From assembly GCA_902651635.1 (NCBI GenBank), contig CACRSC010001923.1, positions 618,252 to 682,251 on the forward strand: 64,000 bases of DNA, read 5' to 3'. The stretch is from Mastigamoeba balamuthi (taxonomy: Eukaryota; Evosea; Mastigamoebida; Mastigamoebidae). The translations under genes were made by a program, and so were the position numbers. The number at the start of each line of letters is the position of its first letter. Within the stretch, counting starts at the first letter, position 1. Below, one piece after another: positions 1 through 11,344 of this stretch. The notes beneath the pieces are model-generated. The model was given only the letters and a program-made list of their open reading frames with translations, ran no database searches and had not been told where the DNA came from.

Positions 1-692
1 GGCGCGGGCGGGGCCGTGGGGCACGCGGGGTCGCCGGGCGTCGCCGGGCGCGTGGGCCACGCGGCGATGGGCGCGTACGGGGCGGCGGCTGCCGGCGGGT
101 CCGCGCAGCAGAGGGCCGCGGCCGCGCAGGCGGCGCCGCTGGACCCGCAGTACCTCGAGGCCTGGCAGCAGCAGTACAGCAGCTACCAGCGGGCCTACGC
201 CTCGATGGTGCAGCAGCAGCAGCAGCAGCAGCAGGCCCAGCAGCAGCAGCAGCAACAGCAGCAGCAGGCGCAGCAGCAGGGGGCCATCGAGGCCGCGGGT
301 GCCTACTACTACGCGCAGCCCCGGGCGGCCCAGCAGTACGACTCGTCCTACGCGCAGTACGCCCAGTACGCCCAGTACAAGCCCGCGTACATGCCCGGCG
401 CCACGTCATACCCCAGGCGGCGCGCCAACGGTCCGCCTCTCTCGTCTCTGCTGGGGGGCTATTTTGGGGGTCTGTTTGTTGTTGTGTTTTCTGACGTTTG
501 TTTTGTTTGTTTGCAGATCCGCCGTTTGTGCCGCCTGTGCAGATGCCCGTCGCCAGGCAGCAGCAGCAGCCACAGCAGCAGCAGGTGGAGGGGTCTGGGC
601 AGCAGCAGCAGCAGCAGCAGCAGCAGGGCACAGCGGAGCAGGCAGGGGGCAGCAAGCCAGCAGCGGCCACGACGACGCAGCAGCAGCCGTGA
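1..692 (+). CDS. C-terminal part of a glutamine/tyrosine-rich protein
   Basis: The reading frame is open from the window edge, so the N-terminus is missing. Exon 1 runs to 430. An 86-bp intron (431-516, donor gtccgc, acceptor tttgcag) splits an Asp codon, and exon 2 ends with TGA at 690-692. The protein is low complexity: Ala/Gly-rich, then a segment LDPQYLEAWQQQYSSYQ, long Gln runs, a threefold YAQ repeat, a Pro-rich stretch and another Gln run. The YxxAWxxYxxYxxA pattern recalls C-terminal motifs of FUBP/KSRP-type KH RNA-binding proteins, but no KH domain lies inside the window, so this is only a suggestion. No catalytic motif is visible. Confidence 0.6.
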
Positions 693-1388
693 CGTGTCTG
701 TCGCCAGTGAAGGGCCGTTGTTGTGTTTTTGTGTTTTCTGTTTTCTGCTGTCCCCCCCGCCCGCGTCGTATGCCTTTGGGTACCAAGTGCTTTCTTGCGC
801 GCATCCCATTCTTCCCATCACACGTCATTGACACACCAGAACCCCTCCTCACAGAACCCAAAACCAAAAAAGCCATTAAAAAATCCCCGCCAAGTAAGAT
901 TGATTGGTCGCGATTGGTCTATCTATCTTGTGTATCTCGGAGATATCTCGGGGGGTCGTGGTCGACGGAAGAGAGAGGGGATCGGGAAGTGGGTGAGAGC
1001 GCCTATCTCCTGGCTGCAGGGGGCGGGGGTCCCGGGGTCCGCATTCTCTCTCCGCCTCCGAGGGAAAAAAAGCCGAAAGATCGCGCGCCCGATTTTATAT
1101 TTTGCGTGATTTGAATATTTGAAAAAGTGGGGCCCGACTTTTCAAAGGGAAAAAGGTGCAGCTAAAGCAAAAAAAACTAAGTCACGCGGAAGAGGGCCGC
1201 CGGGGTCGGAGGCGCAGGGGCCCTTAGTTTTTTCCAAGTGCAAAAAAAGCCCACCGCGAGAGCACCAAGGGCACAAAAGTAAAAAAGAGAAGACAAGAGA
1301 GAAGGCGGACACACACGCCCCCGCGATCACAGCGCCCGCGCACGCGAGGACCGAGGGGCACACGAGGGCACACGACGAGGGCAGGCAG
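693..1388. other. intergenic region upstream of topoisomerase I
   Basis: About 700 bp between the Q-rich gene and the topoisomerase start. It begins with a C/T-rich probable 3' UTR, then has short GATATC-like motifs near 940-955 and A-rich tracts around 1065-1290. No convincing coding signal or RNA gene was seen. Confidence 0.5.
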
Positions 1389-1579
1389 ATGAGCTCGGGC
1401 GAGGACGACGTGCCGCTGAGCGAGCGGCGCAGGCAGCTGCTGACGACGACGACGACGCGCAACTCGCGGGCGATCGTCGACACGGACCCCTCGGACGCCG
1501 AGCAGCGCCCGCAGCACCCGCAGCAGCCCCTGGCAGCGCCCCAGGTCAAGCAGGAGCAGCCGCAGGGGCCCCAGGGGCC

Positions 1580-1623
<44 letters not shown>

Positions 1624-1638
1624 NCCCACGGGGCCCGC

Positions 1639-1684
<46 letters not shown>

Positions 1685-4600
1685 GCGTCAAGAGGGAGCA
1701 GAGGGGCAGCGACGACGAGTCGTCGGGGTCGTCGTCGTCGTCGGGCGCGTCGTCGTCGTCGGGGGACGAGTCGGAGGGGTCGTCGGGGACGTCGTCGGGG
1801 ACGAGCGAGGGCGAGCGGCCGCGCAAGAGGGCCCGCAGCGCAGTCGCCGCCCCGTCGTCGTCGTCGTCGGCTGCGGCGTCGACGCCACGCAGGGCAGCGG
1901 CTGCAGCAGCCGCACGGCGCATGTCGCGCGGCAGCGGCGACGAGGGCGAGGGGTCCGACGAGGACGAGGAGGGCCGCAGGTCGCCGAGGCAGCGCAGGAA
2001 GAAGAGCGACAGGGCAGAGGCCAAGGCCAAGGGGCGCAGCAGCAGCAGCAGGGCCGGCAGGAAGCGCGGCAGGAAGGGCAGCGACGACGACGACGGCGAC
2101 GGCGACTACGAGAGCGGCACGGAGGGCAGCGGCGGCAGCGACGACGGCAGCGACGCCAGCGACGGCAAGCCGGCAGCCAAGCGCTCCAAGGGCTCCGACG
2201 GCGTGCGTGGGGAACCCAACTCCCTTCCATTCATCCCCCCTTTGTCTCTCTCTCTCTCTCTCTTCCTCTTGTTGGATCACGTGGCATCGCGAGATCGTCG
2301 GTTTTTTCTCTCGCGCGTGATGGTGACAATTTCCAGATTGCCCCTGCGCTTTACGTGTTTTTGCGGCACGGATTACCGCACGCGAGCGGCGTTTGCCGTT
2401 GCAACGTTTTGCACTTCATTTTTTAAACCAATAGCCAAGCCGAAACGAACCGTTTTGAGAAGACAACTGCTCCCCGCAGCGGGCCCAGTGGGGCACAGTT
2501 GTGCGATCGACCTCCCGCGTGTCTGTATTTGCGGGGGGTCGAGTTTCACTTTTTGGTTTTCATTTTATTGTATGTTGTGGAAACGCAAACTTGGAGAAAA
2601 AAACAAAGTCAAAAAACCCAAACTGACGCTGGGGCAGAAGAAGAAGGACAGGGACGCCAGCGGCAAGGGCGGCAACAAGTGGAAGACGCTCAAGCACAAC
2701 GGGCCGGTGTTCGCGCCGGCGTACGAGCGCCACAACGTGCCGCTGCTGTACGAGGGCAAGCCGCTGAAGCTGAGCGACGAGGCCGAGGAGGCGGCGACGT
2801 TCTTCGCCAAGTACGCGCAGACGGACCACGCCAAGAAGCCCCAGTTCTGCAAGAACTTCTTCGCGGGGTTCCGGCAGGTGCTGCGCGAGCACGACAAGGC
2901 GGGGGCCTACGAGGTCGTGCGCAAGTTCGAGGGCCTCGACTTCAGCCGCATCGAGGCGCACCTGCAGCAGCGCAGCGAGGAGCGCAAGCGGCGCACGTCG
3001 GCCGAGAAGCGGGCCGAGAAGGAGGAGAAGGAGCGGCTGCGCAAGAAGTACGGCGTGGCCGTCGTCGACGGCGTCGAGCAGCGCATCGCCAACTTCATGA
3101 TCGAGCCGCCGGGGCTGTTCCTGGGGCGCGGCCAGCACCCCAAGACGGGGACGCTCAAGCGGCGCGTGTGGCCCGAGGACGTGACGATCAACATCGGGCC
3201 CGGCGAGGACGCGCCCAAGTGCCCGGTGCCCGGCCACCGCTGGAAGGAGGTCGTGCACAAGCGCGACGTCACGTGGCTGGCCATGTGGAACGAGAACGTC
3301 ATGGGCTCGTTCAAGTACGTCTGGCTGCACGCCAGCGCGTCGCTCAAGGGCCAGGCGGACCTCAAGAAGTACGAGAAGGCGCGCAAGCTCAAGACGCTCA
3401 TCGACCGCATCCGCAAGGCCTACATGGCCGACCTCAAGCAGACCAAGGACTCGCTGGCCCGCCAGCGCGCGACGGCGCTCTACCTGATCGACAAGCTGGC
3501 GCTGCGCGTCGGCGGCGAGAAGGGCGAGGACGAGGCCGACACGGTGGGCTGCTGCAGCCTGCGCGTCGAGCACGTGAAGCTGCGCAACGCCCCGGGGCCC
3601 GAGGGCGGGCAGTGCATGGTCGACTTTGACTTCCTCGGCAAGGACTCGATGCGCTACCAGAACTCGGTCAGCGTGCACCCCGACGCCTACGAGGCGCTGG
3701 TCGCGTTCACGCGGCGCAAGAAGCCGCACGAGGACATCTTCGACGAGCTGAGCACGTCGCTGCTCAACAACTACCTCAAGGAGCACATGGACGGGCTCAG
3801 CGCCAAGGTCTTCCGCACGTACAACGCGACCATCACGCTGCAGCAGGAGCTCGAGAAGACGCCCAAGGCGCTCAAGAGCGACACGGCCGACGCCAAGGTG
3901 CTCTTCTACAACCGCGCCAACAAGACCGTCGCCGTGCTCTGCAACCACCAGAAGACCGTCAAGAACGAGGTCCTCAGCGTCGCCATGGGCAAGTTCAAGG
4001 CCCAGCTGCTGCGCCTCTCGCGCGAGAAGCGCATGCTGCTGGCGGCGCTCGAGAAGAAGGGCGTCAAGCGCAGGCGCTCGTCGGCGGCGCCCAAGAAGAA
4101 GAAGCCCGCCAAGAAGAAGTCGTCGTCGTCCAAGAAGAAGAAGAAGAACGGCTCGGACGACGAGAGCTCGTCGTCGGGCAGCGGCAGCAGCAGCGGCTCC
4201 GAGTCCGAGGGCGGCGAGCAGCGGCGCGAGGACGACGACGCGGCCGAGATCAACGAGGACGAGATCCACACGGACGACTCGGACATCGAGCGCTACACGC
4301 AGTCGGTCGCCGAGCGCGAGCGGCTCAAGCGCGAGGCCGAGGAGCGCGAGGCCGAGGCCGAGAAGAAGGCCAAGAAGGAGCCCAAGAAGGAGGAGAAGCG
4401 GGAGGCGGCCTCGTCGACGTCCGAGAGCGAGTCCGAGAGCGACAGCGACGGCAAGAAGAAGCGCAAGCGCAAGTCGTCCAAGAAGGACAAGGACAAGGAC
4501 AAGCCGTCCAAGCCGTCCAAGCCGTCCAAGTCGTCCAAGTCCAAGGCGGCCGAGGGCGACGAGGGCAAGGAGAAGAAGCGGCGCAAGAGCGTGTCGAACC

Positions 4601-4881
4601 CGCTGCTGGAGGAGATCGCGCCGGCGCCCGAGGACGCGGGGAAGATCGAGGACCGGCTGCGCAAGGTCGAGGAGAAGATCCGCAAGGTGAAGCTCGTGAT
4701 GGTGGGCAAGCGGGAGACGAGCACCGTGGCGCTGGGCACGTCCAAGATCAACTACATGGACCCGCGCGTGACGGTCGCCTGGTGCAAGCGCGTGGGCCTG
4801 GCGCTCGAGAAGATCTTCCCCAAGACGCTGCGCGACAAGTTCACGTGGGCCCTCGACACGGAGCCCGACTTTGTCTGGTGA
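1389..4881 (+). CDS. TOP1: DNA topoisomerase I (type IB)
   Basis: Nuclear enzyme that relaxes DNA by transient single-strand cleavage through a 3'-phosphotyrosine. The N-terminal domain is Gln-, Ser-, acidic- and Lys-rich. An N at 1624 inside a CAG tract changes the apparent frame, so the repeat length there is unreliable. A 435-bp intron probably spans 2203-2637 (phase 0, donor gtgcgt). The core starts with KWKTLKHNGPVFAP. Residues equivalent to the human catalytic set are present: Arg in DKLALRVGGEK, Lys in FLGKDS, Arg in KVFRTYNAT and His in LCNHQKT. The catalytic Tyr lies in TSKINYMDPRVTVAWCK (codon 4753-4755). The linker between core and C-terminal domain is a Lys/Ser/acidic expansion far longer than in animals. 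Start ATG 1389 is the first in frame before the Q tract. Confidence 0.95.
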
Positions 4882-5202
4882 CCTCTGGGGCACAGCGCAG
4901 CCCACAGCACACAGCACAGGGCCCACCCTCCCACCCCCTTGCTTCCCTCCGGGCAGGCTCTCACCACCCCGCAGGAAGACAACCACAGGAACCCCAACTA
5001 CTACTCAATCACACCCGCTGACCCCACCACCGCAACACAGAAGACCCTTCCCTTCCTCACCCAGCATCTCTCCCCTCCCTCCCCGGAGCCAGCACAGCTC
5101 GGCTCCCTCGCACTTGCCCCTTGCTGTGCCTGATAGCCCGACGTGGTGCGTGCGGCTCGCCAAGCGTGTTGTTCCAAGCGGATTGCACGCAGCCCGGTTT
5201 GG
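4882..5202. other. intergenic / 5' leader of the RA-CH gene
   Basis: Pro-codon-like, C-rich sequence with no domain similarity. It probably holds the topoisomerase 3' UTR and the promoter or leader of the next gene, whose start is not certain. Confidence 0.4.
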
Positions 5203-7520
5203 CATGTGGTGCAGCGGTTGGGGACAGCTCCCAACACGTGCTGAGGAGCAGTATTCCTCCACCCCCCTGTTCTACCCGTGGTGCCGGGTGTGGGCAGGGC
5301 TTCTTCCGACTAATCTCCAGTACTTTTTCTCTAAACGGCGACCCCGCGCCATCTTCTCACAGCGCATTCCCTCTTCGAGCGACCGCGCGCTGCTCGCGCC
5401 ACCTCCGCCGCCCGCGATAGCGCAGCCGCCCATAAAAATAAGCTCGGCGGGAACCACCCTCGGGGCGGGCACCCCGCCCTTCCCACGCAAATCTCCGCCC
5501 CCAACGCCCTCGAAGCCTGTCCCCGCGCCGCCCACCGCCGCCAAGGCAATACCGGTTCCAGCGCAGCAGCAGCAGCAGCAGCGGCCCGTCATAATTGCGC
5601 ACAACGCGCCGCACCCGCAGGCGCAGGCGGTGCGCGTGTTCTTCACCGACGGGCTCTTCAAGACGTTCAGCGTGGCGCCCGACACGACGTGCGGCGAGCT
5701 GCGCAAGATGGTCGAGCGCAAGCTGTCGCTCGAGCGCGTGACGCTGGCGCCGGACTTTGCGCTGTACGAGTGCCGCGATCAAGGTGCGCCCCGCCCCGCC
5801 CGTCAACAGTCGCAGCTCCTCCCCCCCTTCCTCATATCTTCCTGCCTCTGGCCATTCAACGCGGGCAGGCGGCGTGCTCGTGGAGGAGCTTGCCGAGAGT
5901 GCACTCGTGGCGGATGTGATGCGGGGGTGGGTGAGGCCCGGGTCGCCTGGCACCCTGTGCAAGTTTGTCCTCAAGAGCCGCGGGGAGGCTGTGCGTCTGA
6001 TGCGACAGGCGCAGTACTCTTTCTCAGCCATTTCCCGGCACCACCACCACCACGACCACAGCTGCGGCAGCGGGCGTTCACACGGGCGACCAACGTGGGA
6101 TGGGCACGGGACGGCCAGGCCACACAGACCACCACACAGATCGTGCGCCAGACAGAGCTCGAGGCCAAGGCAGCGACATTTGTCAACACAGAGCTCTCGA
6201 GGGCACTGGGCGAGGCGGCACCCCTCGTCCGGAACCTCTCGGAGGACATGAAATCAGGCGTCGTGCTGGTTAGGCTCCTCGAGGCGCTGACAGACATGCA
6301 AGTCAGAGTGCGTACCCCCACGCGACACCACGACACATCCGCCATTTCCAGGAATTCTGACCAGAGTGAAATGAAATCGCGGACACGGAATCTCCCCCCC
6401 CCCGCAGCCGCTGGCCGAGGATCCCAACTCCCGCGAGGAATCTCTGGAGAATCTGAGCACCGCGCTCAAGTATCTCCGCCTGCACGGCTGCAGCATCGAG
6501 AACTGCACGGCCGAGGACCTCTACTACGCGACGGCCCGCTCGTGGGCCGCGTTCCTGACGATCGTCGAGAAGCACTTCCGCGGCGCCGCAGCCCCCGTGG
6601 TCCGTGCGCTGCGCAAGTCGCTGCTGCTGCGCCGCTACGGCTTCAAGAAGGACTCGCAGTCGCCCCCTCCGCGTCCCACGTCGCCCCCGCCGTCCTCCCA
6701 GGCCCCCCAGGCCCCCCAGGCCTCCCAGGCGTCGCGGAGACCCGCAGAGGAGCTGCTGGTGCGGAGAGAGCGGGAGCTGAGGCAGAAGGAGGAGTACCTG
6801 GCGGCCTGGGAGTCGCGGCTCATCGCACGCGAGGCCGAGGTCTCGCGCAAGGCGCGTTCAGAACCGAGTGTCCCCGAGCCTCGCGCTGACCCGCGAGCGC
6901 AGGAGCGGGCTCTGAGGAGCGCGGGGTGCGACGACATCGAGCTCGGGGCGGGCTCTGCGGCGTCGGGCGGCTGCTGCGGCGGCAGCGCTGCGCTCAGCAG
7001 CGGGTCGGGCGGGTCGGCGGCGCACAGGGACGACGTGGCGCTGACTCTGAGCGTCAGCGTCATGGCCGAGGACGGCGCTGTGGCTGCCCGCGTCGTGCAG
7101 GGCCAGTACGCGGCCAACACGCGGATGGGCGACGTGCTGCGGCAGGTCTGCGCGAGGGAGCGGCTGCGGCAGGACGAGTGGTGCCTCAAGTTCACGGGCA
7201 TGGACGTCACCTGCTCGCCGGACCTCAGCCTCGGCGACCTGGGCATCTCCTCGGCCCGCCTCTGCAGGACCAGGCCCGGTAGCTGCCGCAGCTCCCAGAC
7301 CCCGCCCGGAACTCACACGCGCCCTCGCGCAGACGACGTCGGGGCGCAGGACTTGGCGGCCCTGTGCGATGCGTTTGAATCGTTTGTGGACGTGTCTGCG
7401 GTGCCCCAGCAGCAGCAGGGGGCGGCGGCGGCGCACGACACCGTCTTACGCACCACTTACTACGCACTGCCCGCCTCGCAGCCCGCCCTCTCGCCGCGCG
7501 CGGCCGAAGACAAGCTGTAG
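5203..7520 (+). CDS. RA- and calponin-homology-domain protein
   Basis: Predicted cytoskeletal or Ras-signalling adaptor. Four exons fit by phase: about 5203-5783, 5869-5990, 6071-6307 and 6408-7520, with donors gtgcgc, gtgcgt and gtgcgt. The domains in order are: a Pro-rich leader; a Ras-associating/ubiquitin-like domain beginning AVRVFFTDGLFKTFSV and ending LCKFVLKS; a single CH domain (FVNTELSRALGEAAP through LYYATARSWAAFLTIVEKHF); a Pro-rich and Glu/Arg coiled coil; and a second ubiquitin-like segment (VALTLSVSVMAEDG to DLGISSARL) resembling a Ras-binding fold. The start is uncertain: ATG 5203 is in frame, but a non-coding first part cannot be excluded. The RA-before-CH arrangement is unlike RIAM or GRB proteins, which have RA-PH. 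Confidence 0.75.
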
Positions 7521-8009
7521 ACAAACAACCTCTATTGCACCACCCATCCACCCATCCTCAGCCCGGCTGCTGCTTCCCTCCCTGCCCCCCCGCTGGAGCG
7601 GCGAAGCTACAGGCTGCACTGAGTCACCATGGGGCGATGGCTGTGCAGAGGCCTTGCTGCCACCGAGCTCACTGCCGCTGACGTGCCGCAGGTGGTCCCG
7701 AAAGGCAATAGCTCTGTCCCTGGTCTCCAGAGCACGTCAAGCCCCTGCGTACCACGACACGGCAGGCGCCCAGTAGGGGCTCAGCACAGGACAGATCGCT
7801 GATCCTCGAACGACCTCACTGGTGGCTCGGCACCGACCCCCATGCCCCGGGAGACTGCGCCCAGGGTGCTCAGGCTCGGAGTACTCGGTGCTGGGAGCAC
7901 GGACTGCTCGCTCTGACGACAGAATATCTTCGGAAGAATCCCATCTGGATATTACGTGGTCGGCTTGACCAGGAATTTGCCGATCGAGTACTCCGTGTCG
8001 TTAGCCCCG
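7521..8009. other. intergenic
   Basis: 489 bp, C-rich at first and then mixed. A GAATATC/GGATATT motif pair sits near 7921-7955, just before the next signal peptide. No gene was seen. Confidence 0.4.
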
Positions 8010-10073
8010 ATGGCTTCGCGGCCGCCGCTGCCGTTGGCGATCAGCTGGGCGCTGGCCCTCGCGCTCCGGGCCTGCGCGCAGCTCTCCCCTGTCACCCCCG
8101 CGCCGTTCTGCCGCGCCGCGGCCGCCAGCGTGCTCTGCGCGGACCCCGGGCGCTACGCCCTCGCCTCCAGCGCCTCCGCCCCCGCCGACGACGCGCTGCG
8201 GGGCGGCGCCGGCGACGCGCGGGTCCTCTTCGTCTCGGGCGGCGCCGAGAACACGTCACGGGCCGCGGACCTCGTCGACGGGTGGCGCACGTACGCGCAG
8301 CCCGCGGGCCGCGGCGTCGCGTGGCCGCCGGCGCCGTGCGGCCTCAAGGCACGCGCGTGGGCTGCTGGCGTTGCTGTGGCCGAGGGCGGCCACGTCACAG
8401 CCCGCGTGGCAGATTCTCGAATCCCGATATCATTCCTCTGTCCCCTCCCCTTCCCCCCCACGGGGCCCCCCCTGACCCCGGGGTGGGGGGTGACAAGGCC
8501 CCCAGGGGCGAGGGGCGGGTGATTGGGGAACGCGAAGTGAATCTGCCACGCGATCTGTGACGTGTGCCGATATTTTGGGCGAATCGGGAATCGGGAAAAC
8601 GACTCAACTGCTCCCCACTGCCCTCTTGCGCAGTCTGTGCGGGTGGGGCTCGCGGCGCCGGCGGTGGTGAACACGCTGGTCGTGTACCACCGCACGATGG
8701 CGGTGGGCGCCGACGCAGAGGTCCGCGTGCGCTCGCCGGGGACCGACGCGTGGCTGCTCGTCGTCTCGGCCCGCCGCACCGCCTCTGCCCACGTCCGCAC
8801 CGACGCCGCGGCCCCGGGGCCCCCGGGCACCTCGGACGGCTCGCTGTCGTCGTTCGCCCAGGAGTTCGTCTTCGCCGACGTCGCTGCCGACGCCCTCGAG
8901 TACACGGCAGACTCGTGCGGAGTGCACGCGCCCGACAGGCTCTGGCTGCTCGAGCTCGAGGCCTACCGCAGCAACCAGACAGCCGTCCGGCCCCTGTACT
9001 CGCTCGCGCGGGTGCCCGACGGCAGCGTCCTGCGCGTGCAGGTCCACGCGGCGCCCTCGGAGCCCGCGGTGGCCCAGTGGACCAACGGCACCGCGCTGCT
9101 CACGAGCGTCGCGGGCTCGCGCGTCTGCCAGGCCGCCTGGGACTCGGCCATCAGCGCCGCCGGGGCGCTCTTCGAGGGCGGCCTGCGCGTCCCGCAGGCC
9201 CGCGAGTGCGCCAGGTCCCCGGCGGCCAGCAGCAGCCTCGTGCTGCGCGTGCACGCAGAGAGCTCGCTGTGGGGCGTCCAGCTGCCCCCGCGCTCGTGGC
9301 TCGCGACCGTCGCGTTCAACCAGAGCACCGGCGACATCTCGAGCGTCGTCTTCAGCGACTACGACCTGCAGCTGTGAGCCGCTCGCTCCCCCCCCCCCCC
9401 TTTGGCCCAGCAGCTGCGACTGAGGCCCCTGGGGGGACCGCAGGGTCTTGAAGGCGTCGTGGCAGTCGTTCGGAGAGGTGTCGGTGAGCGAGGGCGAGCA
9501 GCTGGACCTCGTGCTGCGGCTCGAGTCGCCCTCGCTGAGCTACGAGATGGCCGCGCCGTACACGGCGGCGCTCAGCACGGACCCCGAGCCCTACGGCAGG
9601 CCCGGCAGGCCGCGCAGCGTGCAGGAGGTCAAGATCGAGCAGCGGGGCGACATCGCCGCTGACGGCACGCCCATCCGCCTGCGCATGGACAAGCCCCCGT
9701 GGCCCGGCGCCGAGTGCGACCGCTGCTACTACCTGCACGTGGGCGGCACCATCGAGCCCGGCGAGGAGACGCTCTACGCGACGCGCCCCGTGTTCTTCCG
9801 TGCGCTACCCGCTGCCGCTCTACTGCCCCCCGCCCCAAGCAAAGTCTCTTCGTGCTGACCCCACACGCAGTGCCCAAGTGGAGGGCCAGCGCGCTGCTCG
9901 TGCAGGTCGTCGTCCTGATGGCAGCCACTCTGGCGCTCGTAGTGGCGGGCCTCTGCGTGATCAGGTGGCGCAACAGCCGCAAGTACCTCCGCCTGGACCA
10001 GGAGGCGCCGCGGGACCCGAACGCGTACTCGCACTCGATCGAGTTGAACGCCAACAACCGCGCTCAGCTGTGA
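8010..10073 (+). CDS. type I membrane protein, function unknown
   Basis: ATG 8010 opens a clear signal peptide (hydrophobic core LAISWALALALRACA). The family is not recognised. Exons inferred by phase: 8010-8405, 8634-about 9373 (donor gtgagc, then acceptor at 9443), on to 9799, and 9871-10073. The ectodomain has several N-glycosylation sequons (for example NQT, NGT, NQS), scattered Cys and beta-rich stretches. A single transmembrane helix near the C-terminus (VVVLMAATLALVVAGLCVI) is followed by a short basic tail with Tyr and Asn. The overall plan matches the gene at 13606-15629, so the two may be distant relatives or just similar in layout. It is probably a surface or endomembrane glycoprotein. 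Confidence 0.7.
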
Positions 10074-10207
10074 TCCCCCACATACACACCCACCGCACTC
10101 ATCCCGCAACCAGCAACGACAAACCACCCCTCTGCTCCCCCCAACCGCACTCGAGAGGAGCCGTGTGTGTAATACACGAGCGTTGGCTTTTGGGGGCCAC
10201 ACACGCG

Positions 10208-11244
10208 CTATATCTCGGCGTAGTTTACGCGGCCCGGGGGCAGCCCGTAGCGCACGCCGCACCCCTGCGCGTCCTTGGCGGACTTGAGACAGCACGACCA
10301 CCCCTCCGAGTCCCCCACGCGGCCCTGCAGTCACCCGCCCGAGTCAGCTGAGGCCCCATTGAGGTCTTCTGGGCGATGGCAACGAACGTAAGTGCCCGTG
10401 TGGTAGTACTCTCTGGGGCGGTCGTCCTTGGGCTTGGGCACGGGCGCCAGGGGCTTGCCCAGCGTCTGGGCGCCCGACGCGAAGCGCGTGCTGCCGGCGG
10501 ACTCGGACCGGCGGGTCCTGTTGCCCTTGCTGACGGCCGGCAGCGGCGACAGCGTGTGCTTGGCCGCCTCCTCCTCCTCCTTGGCTCGTCTCTCTCGCTC
10601 CCTCACCAGCCGCTCCGCCTTCTCCTTCATCTGCCTCAGCATCTTCTCGTCCTCCTCCCTGCGGTCCGAGTGTCAGAGCCACTGGGGCTTGCACTGGGGG
10701 GTCTCGGGCCCAGAGGAGGCCAAGTGGGAGGTGTTGGCTGCGTTGCGCACTGCTGCTTCTGCAGCTGGGTGAGGCGGGGCTTCTGGACCTGCGTGCTTTT
10801 GCTCCAGTCGCTCTCGTCTCTGGCGGGGTTGCGCCTGGCGGCTGCGCTGGTCTCGCCGCTGCCAGAGAGGATCTGGTTCGTCAGGATGTGCGGCTTGGGC
10901 GGCGTCGTCGTCGACGCGTTCCACCTCTTCCCCTCCTGCTCCTCCGCCGCCCTCCCCGCGGATGTCTGCGATTCGCCACGAGCGCCTCAGTGCCACGCCA
11001 CGCCCCGAAGCCCGGGCCTCCAGTGCCCGCCGCCCGCGAGATGCGGAAGAGCCGAGGGTGGGGAGGCGAATATGCGGACTTTGGAGCGGGTGGACTCCTG
11101 CGAGGGCGCTGACTGCTGGCGCCTGCGCGGCTGCCGGGGAGGCGACAGAGACCGCGCCACAGCCAGCTGCTGCTGCTGGTGCTCGTCCAGCGGCTTCGTC
11201 TTGACGACGACGCCCGCGGGCTCCCCCTTCTTGCTGCTCTCCAT
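10208..11244 (-). CDS. basic coiled-coil protein with C-terminal YYHTG...WSCC...GC motif
   Basis: Four exons on the minus strand. ATG is at 11244; exon 2 is 10965-10751, exon 3 10658-10388 and exon 4 10324-10208 (stop TAG). Donors gtgcgc and gttcgt fit by phase; the first donor is probably gtccgc. The N-terminus is Gln/Arg/Ser-rich. The middle contains PPKPHILTNQILSG and a strongly charged coiled coil (KEKAERLVRERERRAKEEEE). Splicing joins REYYHTGTY to GRVGDSEGWSCC and a following GC, giving a His/Cys cluster like the short zinc-binding-type tails at the ends of various protist and animal cytoplasmic proteins. I cannot name the family. It lies 100 bp downstream of the flavodoxin-ferredoxin gene on the same strand. 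Confidence 0.65.
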
Positions 11245-11344
11245 GGAGTCTATTTTTGGGGTCACAGATTTTCTCTCAGATTCCCGCAGATTCCCGTATC
11301 TCTCAACATAGTTGATTTTTCCCCCGCGCTTTCTCTCTCCGGTC

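Noticed and set aside
2560-4986. 808-residue open frame antisense to topoisomerase I
   Set aside because: Leu/Arg/Val-rich shadow caused by GC-rich codons of the real gene; no motifs.
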